Assembly (NCBI GenBank): GCA_905250885.1
Contig: CAJNOQ010000068.1
Location: 19,320-83,319 of the forward strand
DNA: 64,000 nucleotides
Source: Didymodactylos carnosus
Lineage: Eukaryota; Rotifera; Eurotatoria; Philodinida; Philodinidae
Direction of reading: 5' to 3'
This document shows, piece after piece, positions 61,506 to 64,000 of this stretch. A program made the position numbers and the translations under genes. Position 1 is the stretch's first letter, and every line of letters begins with the position of its first letter. The notes below the pieces were generated by a model. That model searched no databases, was not told the origin of the DNA, and saw only the letters and a list, made by a program, of their open reading frames with translations.

Positions 61506-63189
61506 TTAAATAATAATTTCCATTTCTCTTGCATATTGTATCATTTGTGTGGCTATATCATCCGCTGGAACATGCTCATTATCAAATTTAGATTGACTAT
61601 CACCAAAATGGTATGAATTGTCGCTTTGTAATTGCCAACCATGCTAGAAATAATAAAATGTCAGAAAAATGCAATAGACAAACCGAAAATAATGTGTACA
61701 GATCACAATAACTCAAGAACAACAAACATTATCTTACTTTCTGTGCAATTCGATTTAACTCATCTGTATTGCTCAAAGATAAAATTTTTCCAGCTTCATT
61801 AAACGGAATTCGTCTGTAAGATTTTTCCATACAATACGCTATTTCATCTCTAAAACATTAACAAACAACTAGCTCGAAATATAAAACCCGGTATTATTTC
61901 GTTTGCTTACCGTATGGTGTTAAGTAAGATCTCCATGAAAAAATTGGATGACGGTGATGGAACATAACCTTTAGCTAAGAACACCTAAAGGAATCAAACC
62001 AAACACATCATTGTAAATTATACTTCGTCTAATTATTTCATCGAGATTTTTAAATGGAATACATCAGAAATGACTGTCATCTCGTGATAATAAGTCGTTG
62101 TATGCTTTAATTCTGATGACTCTTGCACTATCTACGAGCGCACTACAATTTTATGTTTGTCGTTTGCTTACCTTGTTATAACTACCTTCCATTAAATATT
62201 GTTCTAATGATACTGGATGTTTTAAATAAAGATTATTTTGTATATCCTTTGGTGGTAATAGTTCAAGTTCCTCAAGAAGAAATAAACAAAAACTAGATGC
62301 ACACATTGAAAGAAATAACGTCGAAGCCATTTTTTCACTTACTGAGCTAATTCGTCACTTATCATAACAAAATTATCTCGAATAAATGATAACTTTTTGC
62401 TTATTTTACTACTGAATATATTATGTTAGTACTTACTGTATGAAATTCGGCTAAACGATTTTGAGATAATAAACACAGAAGATTCAAACCGAGCAATTGA
62501 TAACGATATGGTGACTCAGGTAAATGGTCCCTTCAACAAAAAAGATGAACAGTTAGTTTACTGTAAGATGGGATTTGATATGGTACTCTTGTTATATAAT
62601 GTATCAATACTATACCGTTGTTCTCTCAAATTTTATCGAAAACTGATTCCGCTTAGATTGACAGAATAAATGAATGGTTTTCTACACATAGAAACTGTAG
62701 TTTACTTCGTCAACTACAATATTTACCCCAGATCAAAGTAAAATGGTTTCAATTGAGCTAATGAACGTTCAAATGCTGGAATATCACCCATTGTTACAGC
62801 ACATTGCGCACCAATTTCTAATGTATCGCCTAAATGAGAAAAAAGTAAATAGATCATTTTCTTTCGATAATAAATCAATAATAACTTACGTGCAATAAGC
62901 AAACCACGTGTATCTTTACTAATATCAGACGGATAAAAACCACCTTCAGCGAATAAGTTCTTCAAAATAGAAAACACAAGTAGGTCGAATAAAAAGCACC
63001 TTGAAGACGCTAAAATACAGCTATCTCTTTTAACACAAAACAAAATTTTGTTTTCTTACTAACCTTCAACGATCGTAATAATTCATCACATTTTTCAATA
63101 TTTGGTGGTTTACGATTCCATTCATTTTTCAATTTCTCATACAACGGTAAAGCTTCTAGAACTTTAGCATCAGCTGGTAAATTTGCCAT
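61506..63189 (-). CDS. PSMD8: 26S proteasome lid subunit RPN12 (PSMD8), complete
   Basis: Minus strand, eight exons: 63189-63064, 62959-62890, 62829-62727, 62530-62437, 62270-62172, 61984-61911, 61849-61738 and 61643-61506; seven GT-AG introns of 60-196 bp; 271 aa, about the length of the conserved core in human PSMD8. Conserved blocks in order are [90 protein letters not shown], the PCI/winged-helix part ([20 protein letters not shown]) and the closing [13 protein letters not shown]. Known: RPN12 is a PCI-domain subunit needed for the last step of lid assembly; its C-terminal helix locks the lid onto the base. The ATG is preceded directly by TTGTCTCAG, a 3' splice-site sequence, so I chose this ATG. 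An N-terminal extension as in mammals is absent. Confidence 0.97.
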
Positions 63190-64000
63190 CTGAGACAATA
63201 AGAGAAAACAAATAAAGTTAAAACCACGTTCATATGTTCATCTCGCCTCAATTTGGTTTTTGTTTCAATCTGATTCAAGCATGAGAATTTTTGAAAATCA
63301 AATCAAATAATATTTGCAAGACACCAGACTGAGGCGAAATGGACATGTGAACGTGACTGAAGAGTATATAAAAGTAGTAAGTATAAACAAAATCCAAGTC
63401 AAAGACAGAATCGTCAGAAGTATAAACATTCGTTCGTATAGAAAAAGGTTTTTCATACAAATTAGTTCTAACAAAAAATTTCATCATAATGTTATATGTC
63501 TTTCTAATTAAAAAAGTTCTTTAAACTGCTTTAAAACTCTATGCAACATCCAATCAGTTTATTAATATAGTGCATAAATTCTAGTAGTTAATTCAGTCTT
63601 TTTATCTAAAAAGACTTTGTCCGCACTCGTTTAATTGTTTTTTTCATCAACTTATCTCAGGATCTCATCATTCAATTTTCTTCATTGAAAAGAGTCTGTT
63701 CAATATGGACTGTATGGGGTAATAAGCAATCATGAAAGATCAGAGTTGTTTCTTTATTCTTTGGTTATAATCCAAAAAAGTTTAGCAGATCTCGAAAGAA
63801 CTTTAGTGTTCTATTCAATAAATAAATGATGTGATAGGGTGAAACAATGTTCTCGTAATAGAACGTATTGGTTTAACGGCCATGCAATGTCGTAGCTACG
63901 GATTCCGTCGAATTTTTGGGGCAGTTTTATTTTGCCTTAAATACATTGCAAAAGAATTCTAATCAATAATTATCCATTCAAAATAAAATTGAGCTTGTAA
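63190..64000. other. Flank upstream of PSMD8; no gene recognised
   Basis: A/T-rich sequence that should contain the promoter of the PSMD8 (and possibly PSMD8-NAPG) transcription unit. No TATA-like box in a convincing position or other factor site was identified. The frames at 63,275-63,511 on either strand have no recognisable domain. Confidence 0.4.

Noticed and set aside
1-64000. CRISPR arrays, rRNA genes, bacterial operons or phage genes
   Set aside because: None seen. Regularly spaced direct repeats are absent, the genes are intron-rich animal genes, and no ribosome-binding-site architecture exists.

Overview
The window is nuclear DNA of an A+T-rich invertebrate animal. Genes are split by many short GT-AG introns (mostly 52-105 bp), coding exons carry Gln, Asn, Ser and His runs, and the spacers hold fragments of Penelope-like, piggyBac and hAT elements plus many foldback repeats. 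The proteins are metazoan (G-alpha-o, MEF2, X11/Mint). Short introns, A+T richness, homopolymer runs, Penelope-like fragments and possible spliced-leader acceptors fit a rotifer, perhaps a bdelloid. That placement is inference; the gene calls do not depend on it.

Layout. (1) 54-157 (+): last coding exon of a Go-type G-protein alpha subunit. (2) 158-10.5 kb: a graveyard of mobile DNA, with two Penelope-like fragments, a 1,036-bp piggyBac relic bounded by TTAA and a 198-bp hAT-type MITE. (3) 10.5-19.3 kb: A/T-rich, transposon-poor DNA upstream of MEF2. (4) 19,279-21,376 (+): complete MEF2, seven coding exons, 394 aa. (5) 22.3-30.3 kb: a second block of foldback repeats. (6) 30.3-35.5 kb: transposon-poor DNA upstream of X11. 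(7) 35,478-51,028 (+): complete X11/Mint/APBA adaptor gene, 18 coding exons, 1,468 aa, with a possible alternative first exon at 39,153, a 966-bp foldback element in its largest intron, and a hAT MITE that turned a 60-bp intron into a 409-bp one. (8) 55,219-56,253 (+): DUSP3/VHR-like dual-specificity phosphatase, three exons, 292 aa. (9) 56.3-60.1 kb: repeats, including two nearly identical 348-bp inverted arms. (10) 60,114-61,199 (-): gamma-SNAP, three exons, 325 aa. (11) 61,506-63,189 (-): 26S proteasome lid subunit RPN12/PSMD8, eight exons, 271 aa, upstream of gamma-SNAP on the same strand.

The genes do not form one pathway. G-alpha-o, MEF2 and X11 are typical of neurons and muscle; gamma-SNAP and RPN12 are housekeeping genes. 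All exon joins were checked by hand for GT-AG borders and reading frame, and every model closes on a stop in frame. At four of the five complete genes a good 3' splice acceptor lies 0-3 nt before the ATG, and at X11 42 nt before it. This points to spliced-leader trans-splicing or to introns in the 5' UTRs. No rRNA gene, intact tRNA gene or CRISPR array was seen.
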